Assembly: GCF_014189505.1 (NCBI RefSeq)
Contig: NZ_CP050301.1
Span: 1,557,501 to 1,621,500, forward strand
DNA length: 64,000 nt
Direction: 5' to 3'
Origin: Phyllobacterium sp. 628
GTDB lineage: Bacteria > Pseudomonadota > Alphaproteobacteria > Rhizobiales > Rhizobiaceae
This document shows, one piece after another, positions 8,352 through 17,458 of this stretch (positions are counted from its first letter, which is position 1; each line of letters begins with the position of its first letter). The notes beneath the pieces are model-generated. The model ran no database searches. It was not told the DNA's origin and saw nothing but the letters and a program-made list of their open reading frames with translations. The position numbers were made by a program, and so were the translations under genes.

Positions 8352-8405
8352 GCGGCTGAGCGGGCTCCCATCGACGATTGGGCCGACCTTGCTTGTTGGT
8401 GCTGA

Positions 8406-9278
8406 CTACCTCAAGTAGAGTTTTTCATCGGCTTTGACCCTCTCCATTCCTTGAAGCCGGAATACCTCCTCAACGGGCACTATGTCCTTGTGGACGTTCT
8501 GCACACCTCGATCGGAGATAATCCGCCGGAACACCTCTTGCATGGCTGTCGTCGCAGCTCGAATGCCGTAATTGCCGTAGATCACCATGCGAATATTGCC
8601 GAGTGCCTCGATTCGGGCAGCGTCGAGTTCGGGATATGCATTCGGTACGATTGTGAGCGGCACATTGCCTTTCCAAGCGCGCGCAAAGCTCTCGATCTCT
8701 GCGGGATCCTTCTTTTTAGAATGGATCAAGATCATATCGGCGCCCGCGTCCTCATAGGCCTTAGCACGCGTGAGCGCTTCTTCCTCGCCGAGGCCTGCGA
8801 TCAGTGCTTCGGTGCGAGCAATCACCAAAAAGTCAGGATCGGTGCGGGCGCCGATAGCTGCTTCTACCTTGCCCTGAAATTCTTCGACCCGGAGCAGTTC
8901 CTGCCGACCACCGGCGGCGAGGCTTGTCACTTTCGGAAACGTCTTATCCTCGATGACGACTGCCGCTGCTCCAGCCCGCTCATATTCTGCAATGGTATGA
9001 ACGACATTAATTGCGTTACCATAGCCGGTATCAATATCTGCGACAATTGGGAGCGAAGAACGCCCAGCAATCGCCCGCAACATATCAAGATGCTGCGTCA
9101 TTGAAACAAGGCTCATGTCTGGCAGGCCGTAAAGGGCAGAAAGCTCAAAGCCCGAGGCCCAGAGGCCGTCGAAGCCGGCTTCCTCCGCAAGCACAGCAGA
9201 AAGAGGACTGTGGGCGGCCATGACATGAGTGAGGCCCTGCTTAGCGAGACGTTCACGCAGTTGCTTCGCTTTGCTCAT
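8406..9278 (-). CDS. palA: Phosphonopyruvate hydrolase (PEP mutase/isocitrate lyase superfamily)
   Basis: 290 residues, a TIM-barrel enzyme of the PEP mutase/isocitrate lyase superfamily. Visible signatures are ADIDTGYG near residue 83 (Mg-binding aspartates), VIEDKTFPKVTS near 112, VIARTEALIAG near 155 and LIHSKKKDP near 186. In this superfamily the EDKxFPK motif marks PEP mutase and phosphonopyruvate hydrolase. The latter carries Thr where the mutase has Asn, and Thr (PKVTS) is seen here. The expected reaction is phosphonopyruvate plus water to pyruvate plus phosphate. The ATG at 9278 is preferred over an upstream GTG because gaggtg lies six bases before it. It is divergent from the cargo operon and follows the GntR regulator gene. 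Carboxy-PEP mutase-like functions cannot be excluded. Confidence 0.8.
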   Translation of the reverse strand: MSKAKQLRERLAKQGLTHVMAAHSPLSAVLAEEAGFDGLWASGFELSALYGLPDMSLVSMTQHLDMLRAIAGRSSLPIVADIDTGYGNAINVVHTIAEYERAGAAAVVIEDKTFPKVTSLAAGGRQELLRVEEFQGKVEAAIGARTDPDFLVIARTEALIAGLGEEEALTRAKAYEDAGADMILIHSKKKDPAEIESFARAWKGNVPLTIVPNAYPELDAARIEALGNIRMVIYGNYGIRAATTAMQEVFRRIISDRGVQNVHKDIVPVEEVFRLQGMERVKADEKLYLR

Positions 9279-9319
9279 AAATTTCACCTCGCGGTTTGGG
9301 TTATTGTGTTCAAAAACGT

Positions 9320-10054
9320 TTAGAAGCTGACCTTGAATGACACTCGGCTGCTCGCGAACGCCATTTCCGCATAAGTGAGCGGAACTTCATCCGTGCCCAC
9401 TCCAATCGCCAGCGTCGTCAGCACGTATTCTATTGTGGGGATATTCAGATACCGGGTCTCTTCATTGGTTGGCGGACGCGAGCGGACTGTGACGTCCTTT
9501 CGGTGATAGTCGCGCACACTACATTGCTCGAAGAGAGAACGGAACGAAAACGCCTGCCGCTCTTTGCCAACGAGGGTTTTGAAAAGCGGTACGATGCCCG
9601 GCAGCCGATCACTTGCGATATAGTGGTTGCCGTAGTTGACGGTGATGCCATCCGCCTCGCCAAGCGTCGTCACCAGCAACACCTGTCTGCCTTTCGCAAG
9701 CTTCAGAGCTTCCGCTACTGGACCAGGTGCATGGCATTCGGCGACAGCTAGAACCGTGCGCGATGGCGCCATGTTACTGGCTGCTAAGTTCTGCTCAAAG
9801 AGCTGATGCGAGCCAATGTTGTAATCGAGCTTATTTACCACTGCGAAAGATCCGCGACCGCGCTCAATTCGCACTTTGCCTTGAGATTGCAAATGGTTGA
9901 TCGCCTTTAGGACAGTGTGCCTGTTAACTCCGAAGCGTGCCGCTAAAGCCTCGCTCGAAGGGAGGCGCTGATCAGGTGAAAGATCACCGTGTTCGATTTC
10001 GTCGCTCAGCACGTTGCCGATCTGCCGCCAAAGAGCCAGCCCTGAATCATCCAT
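9320..10054 (-). CDS. GntR-family regulator with UTRA domain (PhnF/HutC-like)
   Basis: 244 residues. The N-terminal winged helix (ALWRQIGNVLSDEIEHGDL, then LPSSEALAARFGVNRHTVLKA) spans residues 8-75, and the rest is a UTRA ligand-binding domain. The family includes PhnF, a regulator of phosphonate uptake genes, which fits the surroundings. The ATG at 10054 is preferred over an upstream TTG at 10093 because cggag lies six bases before it. It is transcribed with phosphonopyruvate hydrolase on the minus strand and divergently from the aminotransferase operon. The intergenic repeats at 10128-10168 are its likely operators. The effector may be a phosphonate or pathway intermediate; this is inference. 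Confidence 0.85.
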   Translation of the reverse strand: MDDSGLALWRQIGNVLSDEIEHGDLSPDQRLPSSEALAARFGVNRHTVLKAINHLQSQGKVRIERGRGSFAVVNKLDYNIGSHQLFEQNLAASNMAPSRTVLAVAECHAPGPVAEALKLAKGRQVLLVTTLGEADGITVNYGNHYIASDRLPGIVPLFKTLVGKERQAFSFRSLFEQCSVRDYHRKDVTVRSRPPTNEETRYLNIPTIEYVLTTLAIGVGTDEVPLTYAEMAFASSRVSFKVSF

Positions 10055-10127
10055 ATCGATCTCCGCCTTCCGTTTCTCGCTCGAAGCGGTCAAGTGTCAT
10101 ATTTCTTTCATATACGATTAGTAATAG

Positions 10128-10168
10128 CTGTCTAGAATGAAAAAGCATATAGTAGTCTAGAATGAAAG
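10128..10168. promoter_or_regulatory. Paired operator-like repeats between gntR and the aminotransferase
   Basis: The sequence gtctagaatgaaa occurs twice, with its palindromic TCTAGA core at 10131-10136 and 10157-10162, 26 bp apart. The GTxTAxA half-site resembles HutC/PhnF-type operators. The position between divergent genes suggests that the regulator controls both directions. Confidence 0.6.
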
Positions 10169-10181
10169 GTTTTTATCTCGG

Positions 10182-11323
10182 ATGTTCGGAAACCATGAGG
10201 CGAACCCACTTGGCAGCTTGATCAACAAGCCGATCGACTTCAGGCGTTCAGTGCCGCCTATGTTGCCCAATATCGGTAATGAGCTGAGAAAGGCTCTTGT
10301 TGCGCTCTCTCAAGGGGATGATCCAGGCGCTGTTGTGCATGTCGCCCAATCCGGCGGCAGCCTAGCAGATCGTCGTGCGGCAGCGAAGTGGTTGAAACCA
10401 AGGCTCATATTAGAGCCCGACGAAACGCGGATAACGGTCACAAATGGTACCCAGAGCGCTTTTCTAATTCTGCTAGAGGAATTGGTTGGTCAGGGGGGCT
10501 GATGCTGGCGGAGCGACTGTCGTGGGGTCCCATGGCTAGTCTGGCTCAGCGCGCTCATGTTCGTGTTCGGGGACTAGAGATAGATAGCGAAGGAATAATC
10601 CCCGACGCCTTCGAGGCAGCCTGCCTCAAAGAGAGGCCTAAGGCCCTCTACTGCAATCCCACGGACCACAATCCAACGACGGCAGTGATGTCGGAGACGA
10701 GGCGGCGTGAGCTCATCGATATCGCCCGACGCCATAGTGTTTTGATCATTGAGGACGATACTTTAGGCCGTCTGGTTTCAGACGCGCCGCCACCCTTGGC
10801 TGCCATGGCGCCAGATGTCGTTTGGTACATCATGGGACTTACGAAGTGCTTGGCTCATGGCTTGCGTATGGCCTATGTCGTTGCCCCTTCGGCTACCGAA
10901 ATGGAGAGTGTCTTCGGGCCAGCGCGTCGATTGTCGTTCTGGGCGCCTGCAGCGCTTTCAGCTGCAATCGCCACTTATTGGATAGAGCAGGGTACTGCTG
11001 AGGCCATCTGTGCGGCCATCCGGGACGAAAGCCGGGAGCGTGTCCAACTCGCACGTCGTATTTTAGATGGCGCTGACCTGGCAGCAACTTCCGAAGCACT
11101 GCATGTGTGGTTACGCCTGGACGCTTCTCGTGACCGTCACGATTTTGTGGCAAGTCTGGAACGGCAGGGTGTTCTCGTCCGCCCCTCTGATCTCTTCGCC
11201 GTCGATGGCGACCCGCCGGAAAACGCCGTGCGTCTATCGCTCAGTTCACCACCATCTCGAGCCGAAGTCGAATGTGGGCTCAGGACGGTTGCCTCAACCC
11301 TTGGACTAGTCTCAAGTTCCTGA
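10182..11323 (+). CDS. PLP-dependent class I/II aminotransferase, apparent frameshift; candidate phosphonoalanine aminotransferase
   Basis: Two overlapping open frames make one MocR-type aminotransferase domain without the DNA-binding part. The first, 10182-10502, contains ITVTNGTQSAFLILLEELVG. The second continues MLAERLSWGPMASLAQRAHV, ALYCNPTDHNPTTA, LIIEDDTLGRL and YIMGLTKCLAHGLRMAYV, where the lysine of TKCL is the expected PLP Schiff-base residue. The break is at the six-G run 10493-10498; one additional G (or two fewer) gives an uninterrupted protein of about 380 residues. In context it would make phosphonopyruvate from phosphonoalanine for the adjacent hydrolase; that substrate is inferred. 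It may be a sequencing artefact or a real loss. Confidence 0.75.
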
Positions 11324-11333
11324 AGGAATTCCC

Positions 11334-12587
11334 ATGCTGACAAAGTTTATCAGTTCCGCACTGTGGGTCTTGGCAATCTCGGTCCAAGCGGCCGCAGCCG
11401 AAGAAATAACCTTGCGAGTAGACGCTACGCCCTCGATCTTCAAATCGATGTTCGACGCTTTCGCCACTGATTTTGAACGAGATAATCCAGACATAAAAGT
11501 ACGCATCAACGCGTCCTTCCGATCCCAGGAAGACATCGTCCAAGCCACGTTGCGTCAGGCGGTGGTCAACGATTTGCCCGACGTTTCATTCCAGGGATAC
11601 AATTTTTTGCGCACGATTGTGGAGCGAGATATCCCCGTTCCGCTGGACGACTTTATTGCAAGCGATCCCGAGTGGACAGCGGAAACATTTTCCCCCTCTG
11701 TCGTGGGCAGCACCAAAATCGATGGGCAGATCCAAGGTATAGGTGTCGGATTTTCGGTACCGGTCCTTTACTACAATGCTGATCTGGTCCGACAGGCTAG
11801 CGGTGACGCGCCGTTCCCCAAAACTTGGGACGAGATCATCAAGCTTGCGAAGAAGATAGAAGGTTCGAACGAACGCGTTGTCGGAGGCTTTTATCGGACC
11901 GACGCCCTCTTCTTTCAAGCCCAACTCAATTCTAGGGGCACGGGCTACATGGACTCCAAAGAGACCGTTATCTTGCCCGATAATGACGCTGCGCAATCCG
12001 CGTTCGCATTGATCAAATCAATAGGTGAAGCCGGACAAGCAAAAGTGCCGATGCAGCGGGAACAGGCTCGCCAAGCATTTACAAGCGGTACCGTCGGGAT
12101 GCTGTCGGACATGAGTTCGCAAATTGCGAGCTTTAAAAAGCAGATTGCCGGCAATTTCGAATTGGGTGTAGCGAGATTTCCCATTCCGGCCGCTTCCGGC
12201 AGAATCCCGGCTGCTGGGATTGCTGCCATCATGAGTACAAAAGATCCTGTTCGCCAAAAGGCGGCGTGGAAGTTCCTGAAATATCTTGCTCGGGTTAACG
12301 GGCAAGAAATCTTGGCCCGTGAAACATCCTATATGCCGACCAACGAAGTCGTAGTCGAGCAGTCCAAGACTCTCAAGGCACAAATCGATGCGGAGCCGCT
12401 CCTCAGCCCGGTTCTCGAAAGTGCTCCTTACGCAACCTCTTGGTACGCTTTCCCTGGTGCGAACGCTGCGAAGATCGACGTGACTATAGGAGACATTGTC
12501 GAGCGCGTCTCTACTCTGAAGCTTGATCCAGAAGCTGCTGTCCAGGAGCTTCGGAAGAAAGTCGGGCAAATGCTTCCAAACAAGTGA
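11334..12587 (+). CDS. ABC transporter solute-binding protein, family 1 (first of two)
   Basis: 417 residues. A signal peptide (MLTKFISSALWVLAISVQAA, cleavage likely after AAA) directs it to the periplasm. The mature protein has the family 1 (MalE/UgpB-like) layout: VDATPSIFKSMFDAFATDF at the start, GVGFSVPVLYYNADLVRQA near residue 135 and the late QKAAWKFLKYLA hinge segment. Family 1 proteins usually bind sugars or glycerophosphodiesters, so its presence in a phosphonate cargo points to an organic phosphonate with a bulky organic part. It starts 8 bases after the aminotransferase stop behind aaggaa and is followed by a second, clearly related binding protein. Confidence 0.9.
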   Translation: MLTKFISSALWVLAISVQAAAAEEITLRVDATPSIFKSMFDAFATDFERDNPDIKVRINASFRSQEDIVQATLRQAVVNDLPDVSFQGYNFLRTIVERDIPVPLDDFIASDPEWTAETFSPSVVGSTKIDGQIQGIGVGFSVPVLYYNADLVRQASGDAPFPKTWDEIIKLAKKIEGSNERVVGGFYRTDALFFQAQLNSRGTGYMDSKETVILPDNDAAQSAFALIKSIGEAGQAKVPMQREQARQAFTSGTVGMLSDMSSQIASFKKQIAGNFELGVARFPIPAASGRIPAAGIAAIMSTKDPVRQKAAWKFLKYLARVNGQEILARETSYMPTNEVVVEQSKTLKAQIDAEPLLSPVLESAPYATSWYAFPGANAAKIDVTIGDIVERVSTLKLDPEAAVQELRKKVGQMLPNK

Positions 12588-12678
12588 GAACATTCATCGG
12601 GATCGCGGCGGCGACTAGATGTCCCGCGAGCCAGAACGAATGCCCTGAATGAACAGCCGAAACGAAAGGGACGTCTTT

Positions 12679-13947
12679 ATGCGCTCGAAGCTCTTTACAT
12701 CAACTCTCCTAGCAATCTCGATTTTGGTTCAGCCTGCGCTTGCGAGTGCTGTCGAAGCGAAAGAAGTGACTATCCGAGTCTCATCCACCCCTCTCATCTA
12801 TGCAAGCCTCTTCAAACAACTTGCCGCGGCATTTCAGGAACGTAACCCCGATGTCAAAGTCAAGCTCGAGACGCCGAATGGCGATCAAACCGATGCGATC
12901 CAATTAGCCTTGCGTCAGGGTCTTGTGAATGATCTGGCGGATGTCAGCTTCCAAGGGGTCAACTACACCACGCCGCTAGTGGATCGCGGGTATGTCGTTC
13001 CGCTCGATGATTTCATCGTCCACGATTCTGAATGGACCAATGAAAATTACTCCCCCTCTGTGAGCGAGATTGCCAAGGTTGGCGACAAGACCATGGGACT
13101 AGGTGTGGCCCTTACAGTGCCAATCATCTATTACAACGCCGATCTTGTTGCGGAGGCGCAAAACGGGAAGTCCGCGCTACCCGCTGACTGGACAGCGATG
13201 CTGGAGCTCGCAAAGAAGATCCAGGCTGCGCATCCGGATGTGCTTGGGATCTATACGCGCTACAACGCTCTCGTTGCGCAAGGTCTCATCATGAGCATGG
13301 GGGGAACGATCGGTAAGCCTGATGGTACGGCAGCAACTCTCACGGAAAAACCCGCGTTAGAGGCAATCCGGTTGATCGCCGATTTCGGCAAAGCCGGTCA
13401 GGGGAAGCTTGGCCTCAGCGACAATCAGGCCCGGCAGCAGTTCCTAGCTGGGAAGCTTGCTATCATGTTGGATTCGGCAAGCTCGCTGCAAAGTTACACC
13501 GAGAAGAGTTCCGGCGTCTTTCGTCTGGCAACAGCGCATTTCCCGTTCATCGAGAAATCCAAAATGCCGGCATTCGGGCTTATAGCGGTGATGCATACTC
13601 AGGACGCTGAGCGGCAAAAGGCGGCTTGGAAATTTATGAAATTCGTTGCAGGTCCGGAAGGGCAGAACATGGTTGGTCGGCAGACCGGCTATGTCCCGGC
13701 CAACAAGATAGCAATTCAGCGTAGCGACGTCTTGGGCGACTACTATAAGTCGGTTCCCGGTATTCAGGCCTCTCTGGATACGCTGCCTTTATCAGTTCCC
13801 TATTACGTGTTTCCGGGCGACGGTAACGCCGCTCGCGTTAACCAGATGTTCGTGGACGTGCTCCAGCGCGTGGTAGTCGGTCAGCTTAAGCCGGAAGATG
13901 GCGCACAAGAGCTGAACCAGCAGATCGATGCTGTCATCGGAAAATGA
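12679..13947 (+). CDS. ABC transporter solute-binding protein, family 1 (second of two)
   Basis: 422 residues from the ATG at 12679, which has aaggga nine bases upstream; an earlier ATG at 12649 would place ten charged residues before the signal peptide. The signal peptide is MRSKLFTSTLLAISILVQPA. The mature sequence parallels the preceding protein segment by segment: VKLETPNGDQTDAIQLALRQ with LADVSFQGVNY matches the VNDLPDVSFQGYN region, then LTVPIIYYNADLV and QKAAWKFMKFVAG. It is a diverged tandem duplicate. With only one permease/ATPase set downstream, the two binding proteins probably feed the same importer with different ligands. Confidence 0.9.
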   Translation: MRSKLFTSTLLAISILVQPALASAVEAKEVTIRVSSTPLIYASLFKQLAAAFQERNPDVKVKLETPNGDQTDAIQLALRQGLVNDLADVSFQGVNYTTPLVDRGYVVPLDDFIVHDSEWTNENYSPSVSEIAKVGDKTMGLGVALTVPIIYYNADLVAEAQNGKSALPADWTAMLELAKKIQAAHPDVLGIYTRYNALVAQGLIMSMGGTIGKPDGTAATLTEKPALEAIRLIADFGKAGQGKLGLSDNQARQQFLAGKLAIMLDSASSLQSYTEKSSGVFRLATAHFPFIEKSKMPAFGLIAVMHTQDAERQKAAWKFMKFVAGPEGQNMVGRQTGYVPANKIAIQRSDVLGDYYKSVPGIQASLDTLPLSVPYYVFPGDGNAARVNQMFVDVLQRVVVGQLKPEDGAQELNQQIDAVIGK

Positions 13948-13956
13948 CTTTCGGGC

Positions 13957-13985
13957 GGGGAGCCGTGGCGTTCGCCACGACTCCC
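13957..13985 (+). promoter_or_regulatory. Intercistronic hairpin after the second binding-protein gene
   Basis: A stem gggag-c-cgtggcg closes over a two-base loop with cgccacg-a-ctccc. It has no T tract, so it is more likely an mRNA-stabilising or attenuating hairpin that lets the binding proteins be made in excess than a full terminator. Confidence 0.6.
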
Positions 13986-14018
13986 TCCCACTCCCTTCCT
14001 GTAAAAAAGACGAGCGAT

Positions 14019-15116
14019 ATGGAACAATTACTAACGGGCGAATCCCTCACCAAAGCAGAAGGCTACCCTGCTCTGGTCTATTTTCGGCGCGGTTCGTCTG
14101 AGAAACCTCTCATTGTACTCCTGCCTGGCGGGTATCATCTCGCACGCGTGTTCTACGGACACTCCGAAGGGCAGTCGCAAGACTTCGTTGCTCATTGGCT
14201 TGGCGAGCTGGGGTTTTCGGTACTTGCTATTTCTTATCCGCTCGACCACCCAGTTTTCGAATCGTTGTACCCTGACATGGCAGTCGCTGATTGGAGCAGG
14301 ATGGTCGCGGCCGTGGTCGCTGACGTAGTCAAGCTGCAAAAACTCACCGGGCGGGTGGCCTACGCGGGCTGGAGTATGGCCGGGAGGGTGGTGCCCACTT
14401 TGAACCTGGCATCCGCGAAGCAAGGCCTGCAGGTAGAAGGTTTCGTCTCGTTGGCGGCAACGCCACCCCTTTTCGTTAATTCGGACGTCGACGATACCTT
14501 CTGGCTGGCTCCCAATGGCATGCGAGAAGCATTGAATCCGCCGGCTCATTACCGAGACCATCACAGGTTCGGCTGGATCGGTCCCGCTCTCGATGAACTC
14601 GCCCAGATCAATGGTCGGTCCATCTTAAGCGAGGTGGACTATCGGCGGGACTTTTGCGGCAATCATCCAGCTAACCTTAATGGCGAGGTGATGCGCTACA
14701 GGGCCGGTACCTTAGTCAAAGACATTGCTGAAGCTACGGAAGATATGCGCTCTTTCGACTTCGGCAGCTATTCTTTGGTTGGTTGTGTGATTCCAAACTC
14801 TCGCAATGATCTTAGGCATGCGCTTTCCGACGCCTCGACCTGGACGTTCATAAATCATCACGGAATTCTTTGGCGCATTCATCGAAGTCAAAGCCAGAAT
14901 GTGAGCGACACTTGCGTATCACATCTTAAGAAAATCTTCGATGCCATGCCTAGACTGCTGACGCGGACGGTACAAGGCAACCATATATTCTTTATTGGAA
15001 AGTTCGGTGCGCGGAAAACAGCGCGGGCTATTGCAGAACTAATCCAGGAGATTGCCGGTATTAGAGAAAATCTGTCGCGAGTATTGGATCAATCTCAGCC
15101 AGAACCGGGAGCATAG
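14019..15116 (+). CDS. Alpha/beta-hydrolase of unknown substrate
   Basis: 365 residues from the ATG at 14019 (MEQLLTGESLTKAEG). An in-frame ATG at 13944 overlaps the previous stop, but the extra 25 residues are translated hairpin sequence. The fold shows IVLLPGGYHLA (oxyanion-hole loop), LGFSVLAISYPLDHP, and a nucleophile elbow GWSMAGRV with the serine near residue 120. A late NHIFF may supply the histidine. No signal peptide, so it acts in the cytoplasm. In context it may hydrolyse an ester or amide of the imported compound before transamination. This is inferred; no closer family is recognised. Confidence 0.7.
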   Translation: MEQLLTGESLTKAEGYPALVYFRRGSSEKPLIVLLPGGYHLARVFYGHSEGQSQDFVAHWLGELGFSVLAISYPLDHPVFESLYPDMAVADWSRMVAAVVADVVKLQKLTGRVAYAGWSMAGRVVPTLNLASAKQGLQVEGFVSLAATPPLFVNSDVDDTFWLAPNGMREALNPPAHYRDHHRFGWIGPALDELAQINGRSILSEVDYRRDFCGNHPANLNGEVMRYRAGTLVKDIAEATEDMRSFDFGSYSLVGCVIPNSRNDLRHALSDASTWTFINHHGILWRIHRSQSQNVSDTCVSHLKKIFDAMPRLLTRTVQGNHIFFIGKFGARKTARAIAELIQEIAGIRENLSRVLDQSQPEPGA

Positions 15117-15167
15117 TACAAATGTATATGCATCAAACCACGTTACGATTACTGTAAGGAGTTTAAA

Positions 15168-16226
15168 TTGGAAGCCGCCGAACCTGGAGTACAACATGCT
15201 CCCGAGAAAACTCAACAGATGGGCCCATCGCGTATCTGGACAGACATCAACTTCGACGCCGAAGGCCGGCAGTTCGGCTATTTGCGACTAAACGTTTCAA
15301 CGCATGGCCGCGGCGCCGCGTTCGTTCCAATCCCAGTTGCTTCCTTCAAAAACGGCCCCGGCGCCAGGATTCTGCTTCTCGCCGGCGTGCACGGCGACGA
15401 GTACGAAGGCCAGGTAATGCTCATGAAACTTATGCGCACGCTAGACATAGCCAATGTGCGCGGGCAGATCTTGATCCTATCAGCGACCAACACGCCCGCG
15501 GTGCTCGCCGGAACACGAACCTCGCCACTGGATGGTGTCAATCTCAATCGGGCCTTCCCAGGCAATCCCAACGGTTCCCCAACTGAGGAAATAGCCTTCT
15601 TCATCAGCAATGTGTTGTTGCCGCGTGTTGAGTACCTGCTGGATTTCCATTCCGGCGAAGACGACCGTTTCATTACGCCCACCTCGCATATCTACCACAC
15701 GGATGACCGGCAGAAGTTCGAACAGCTCCTTCACATGATGTCTGTCTTCGGAATGCCGAAGAGTACCGTTCTGCAAGGCTTGATAGATCACGACAAGAAA
15801 GCAATCAACGTGTGTGACAGGCTGGGGGTTCTCCGGTTCGCAACTGAATTGGGCGGCGGAGGCGGCATCACGCTAGATGCGTTGAGGCTAGCGGAAACCG
15901 GATTGGCGCGCCTGCTCTTCGATCTAGGCGTTCTCCGCACCCCGATCACAGACGAGCCTGCCCCACCGACAGATTTCGTGCGCCGACTTCCGAACAAGCA
16001 ATACGTGTATGCCATGGCTTCTGGCATTTTTGAGCCCTTCGTGAAAGTTGGGCAAGATGTGCATTCCGGGCAGGAAGCAGGCGCAATCCATTTTCCCGAA
16101 GAGCCGTGGCGCGATCCTTGGATTGCCAAATTCTCCGATAACGGAACCGTTTACGCGATACGTACTCGTGCCCGCACCGAGATGGGAGATAACCTTTTCA
16201 TGCTTTCGGTGCCGTGGAGTGACTGA
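15168..16226 (+). CDS. AstE/AspA-type zinc deacylase (succinylglutamate desuccinylase/aspartoacylase family)
   Basis: 352 residues of the M14-like deacylase family. GVHGDEYEGQ near residue 75 gives the zinc-binding H-x-x-E, LNRAFPG near 128 the substrate-binding Asn-Arg and LLDFHSGE near 160 the third zinc ligand, followed by a C-terminal beta domain. Members remove acyl groups from the alpha-amino nitrogen of amino acids. Here it may release an N-acyl group from an amino-phosphonate such as phosphonoalanine, giving the aminotransferase its substrate (inference). The start is a TTG at 15168 supported by aaggag six bases upstream; an ATG at 15219 is the alternative. Confidence 0.8.
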   Translation: MEAAEPGVQHAPEKTQQMGPSRIWTDINFDAEGRQFGYLRLNVSTHGRGAAFVPIPVASFKNGPGARILLLAGVHGDEYEGQVMLMKLMRTLDIANVRGQILILSATNTPAVLAGTRTSPLDGVNLNRAFPGNPNGSPTEEIAFFISNVLLPRVEYLLDFHSGEDDRFITPTSHIYHTDDRQKFEQLLHMMSVFGMPKSTVLQGLIDHDKKAINVCDRLGVLRFATELGGGGGITLDALRLAETGLARLLFDLGVLRTPITDEPAPPTDFVRRLPNKQYVYAMASGIFEPFVKVGQDVHSGQEAGAIHFPEEPWRDPWIAKFSDNGTVYAIRTRARTEMGDNLFMLSVPWSD

Positions 16227-16282
16227 CAATCCCCACTACGGCAGAAGTTTCCTCACCATGGGCATGAAGGGGTAAAGCCGCC

Positions 16283-17458
16283 ATGGCATCGATCACCATC
16301 GAAAAAATCGTGAAGTCGTTTGGTACAATATCCGTTTTGCGCGAAGTTTCGCTGTCGATAGCAGACGGGGAATTCCTAACGCTGCTTGGCCCGTCGGGCT
16401 GCGGGAAGTCGACGCTATTACGCATCCTCGCAGGTCTCGAGGTGCAGACCGGCGGTTCGATTTCGATTGGCGATCGGGTAGTCGATGGAGTGCGCCCGAA
16501 GCGCCGCGACGTGGCGATGGTGTTCCAGTCCTATGCGCTTTACCCGCATATGACGGTTGCTCAGAATATGGCTCTGCCGTTGCGCATGCGGCGGCTTTCT
16601 TCTTGGCAGCGGCTGCCGCTGCTGGGTCGGTTTATGCCGGGAACGACCGCCACAACCGCGGAGATCGAGCGGGACGTCACCCGCACGGCCAAGTCGCTTG
16701 GCATCGGCCATCTGCTGGCCCGCAAGCCTGGCCAGCTGTCGGGCGGCCAGCGCCAGCGCGTCGCCGTCGGCCGTGCCATGGTGCGCGAGCCGGCGGTCTT
16801 CCTGATGGATGAGCCGCTCTCCAATCTCGACGCCAAGCTCAGAGTGCAGATGCGCGCCGAGATCAAGGAATTGCATAATCGACTCGGTGTCACCTTCGTC
16901 TATGTCACCCATGACCAGTCCGAGGCGATGACCATGTCGGACCGGGTCGCGGTCATGCTCGACGGCGAGTTGCTGCAGGTCGCCCCGCCGCAGGAAATCT
17001 ATGACGATCCCGACGACCGGCGCATCGCCGAGTTTATCGGCTCACCTAAGATCAACATGCTGGACGCAAGGCTGCGCGAAGACGGACTGGCCGATACGGC
17101 CGGCACGAGCTTTTCTATCGCCGGCAATATCGGACCGGGAACAGCCCTGACCCTGGGTATCCGCCCCGAAGCGTTCCATCTCGTCGATGCCGGTGGCCCG
17201 AATATCCTGACTGGCGCGGTGCGGCTGGTCGAGCACATGGGGTCTGACCTCTTCGTCCATCTTAACGTCCCGGGAACCGATCATCCGGTCATTGCCCGGC
17301 TCCTGGCCGAACGCGCACCGCAGATCGTCTCGGGCCAGACCCTGCATCTCGGCGTCAAGCCGGAGCGCCTGTTGCTCTTTTCCGCCGACGGACGCCGCCT
17401 GCGCGCCCATGACCATGCGGGCGCGACCGTGCTGCGGATCAAGGAGCACGTGCAATGA
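16283..17458 (+). CDS. ABC importer ATP-binding protein (UgpC/MalK-like, with TOBE domain)
   Basis: 391 residues. Walker A GPSGCGKST near residue 38, Q-loop VFQSYALYPHMT near 82, signature LSGGQRQRVAVGRAM near 152, Walker B VFLMDEPLSNLD near 172 and the switch histidine in VTHDQSEAMT. After residue 240 comes the TOBE regulatory domain of CUT1-type carbohydrate importers. An insertion of about 30 residues (SSWQRLPLLGRFMPG region, residues 103-130) lies between Q-loop and signature. It energises the two permeases that follow, the first of which overlaps its stop by four bases. Confidence 0.93.
   Translation: MASITIEKIVKSFGTISVLREVSLSIADGEFLTLLGPSGCGKSTLLRILAGLEVQTGGSISIGDRVVDGVRPKRRDVAMVFQSYALYPHMTVAQNMALPLRMRRLSSWQRLPLLGRFMPGTTATTAEIERDVTRTAKSLGIGHLLARKPGQLSGGQRQRVAVGRAMVREPAVFLMDEPLSNLDAKLRVQMRAEIKELHNRLGVTFVYVTHDQSEAMTMSDRVAVMLDGELLQVAPPQEIYDDPDDRRIAEFIGSPKINMLDARLREDGLADTAGTSFSIAGNIGPGTALTLGIRPEAFHLVDAGGPNILTGAVRLVEHMGSDLFVHLNVPGTDHPVIARLLAERAPQIVSGQTLHLGVKPERLLLFSADGRRLRAHDHAGATVLRIKEHVQ

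Noticed and set aside
13944-14018. An N-terminal extension of the alpha/beta hydrolase
   Set aside because: The 25 codons translate a strong intercistronic hairpin and do not resemble the hydrolase fold.
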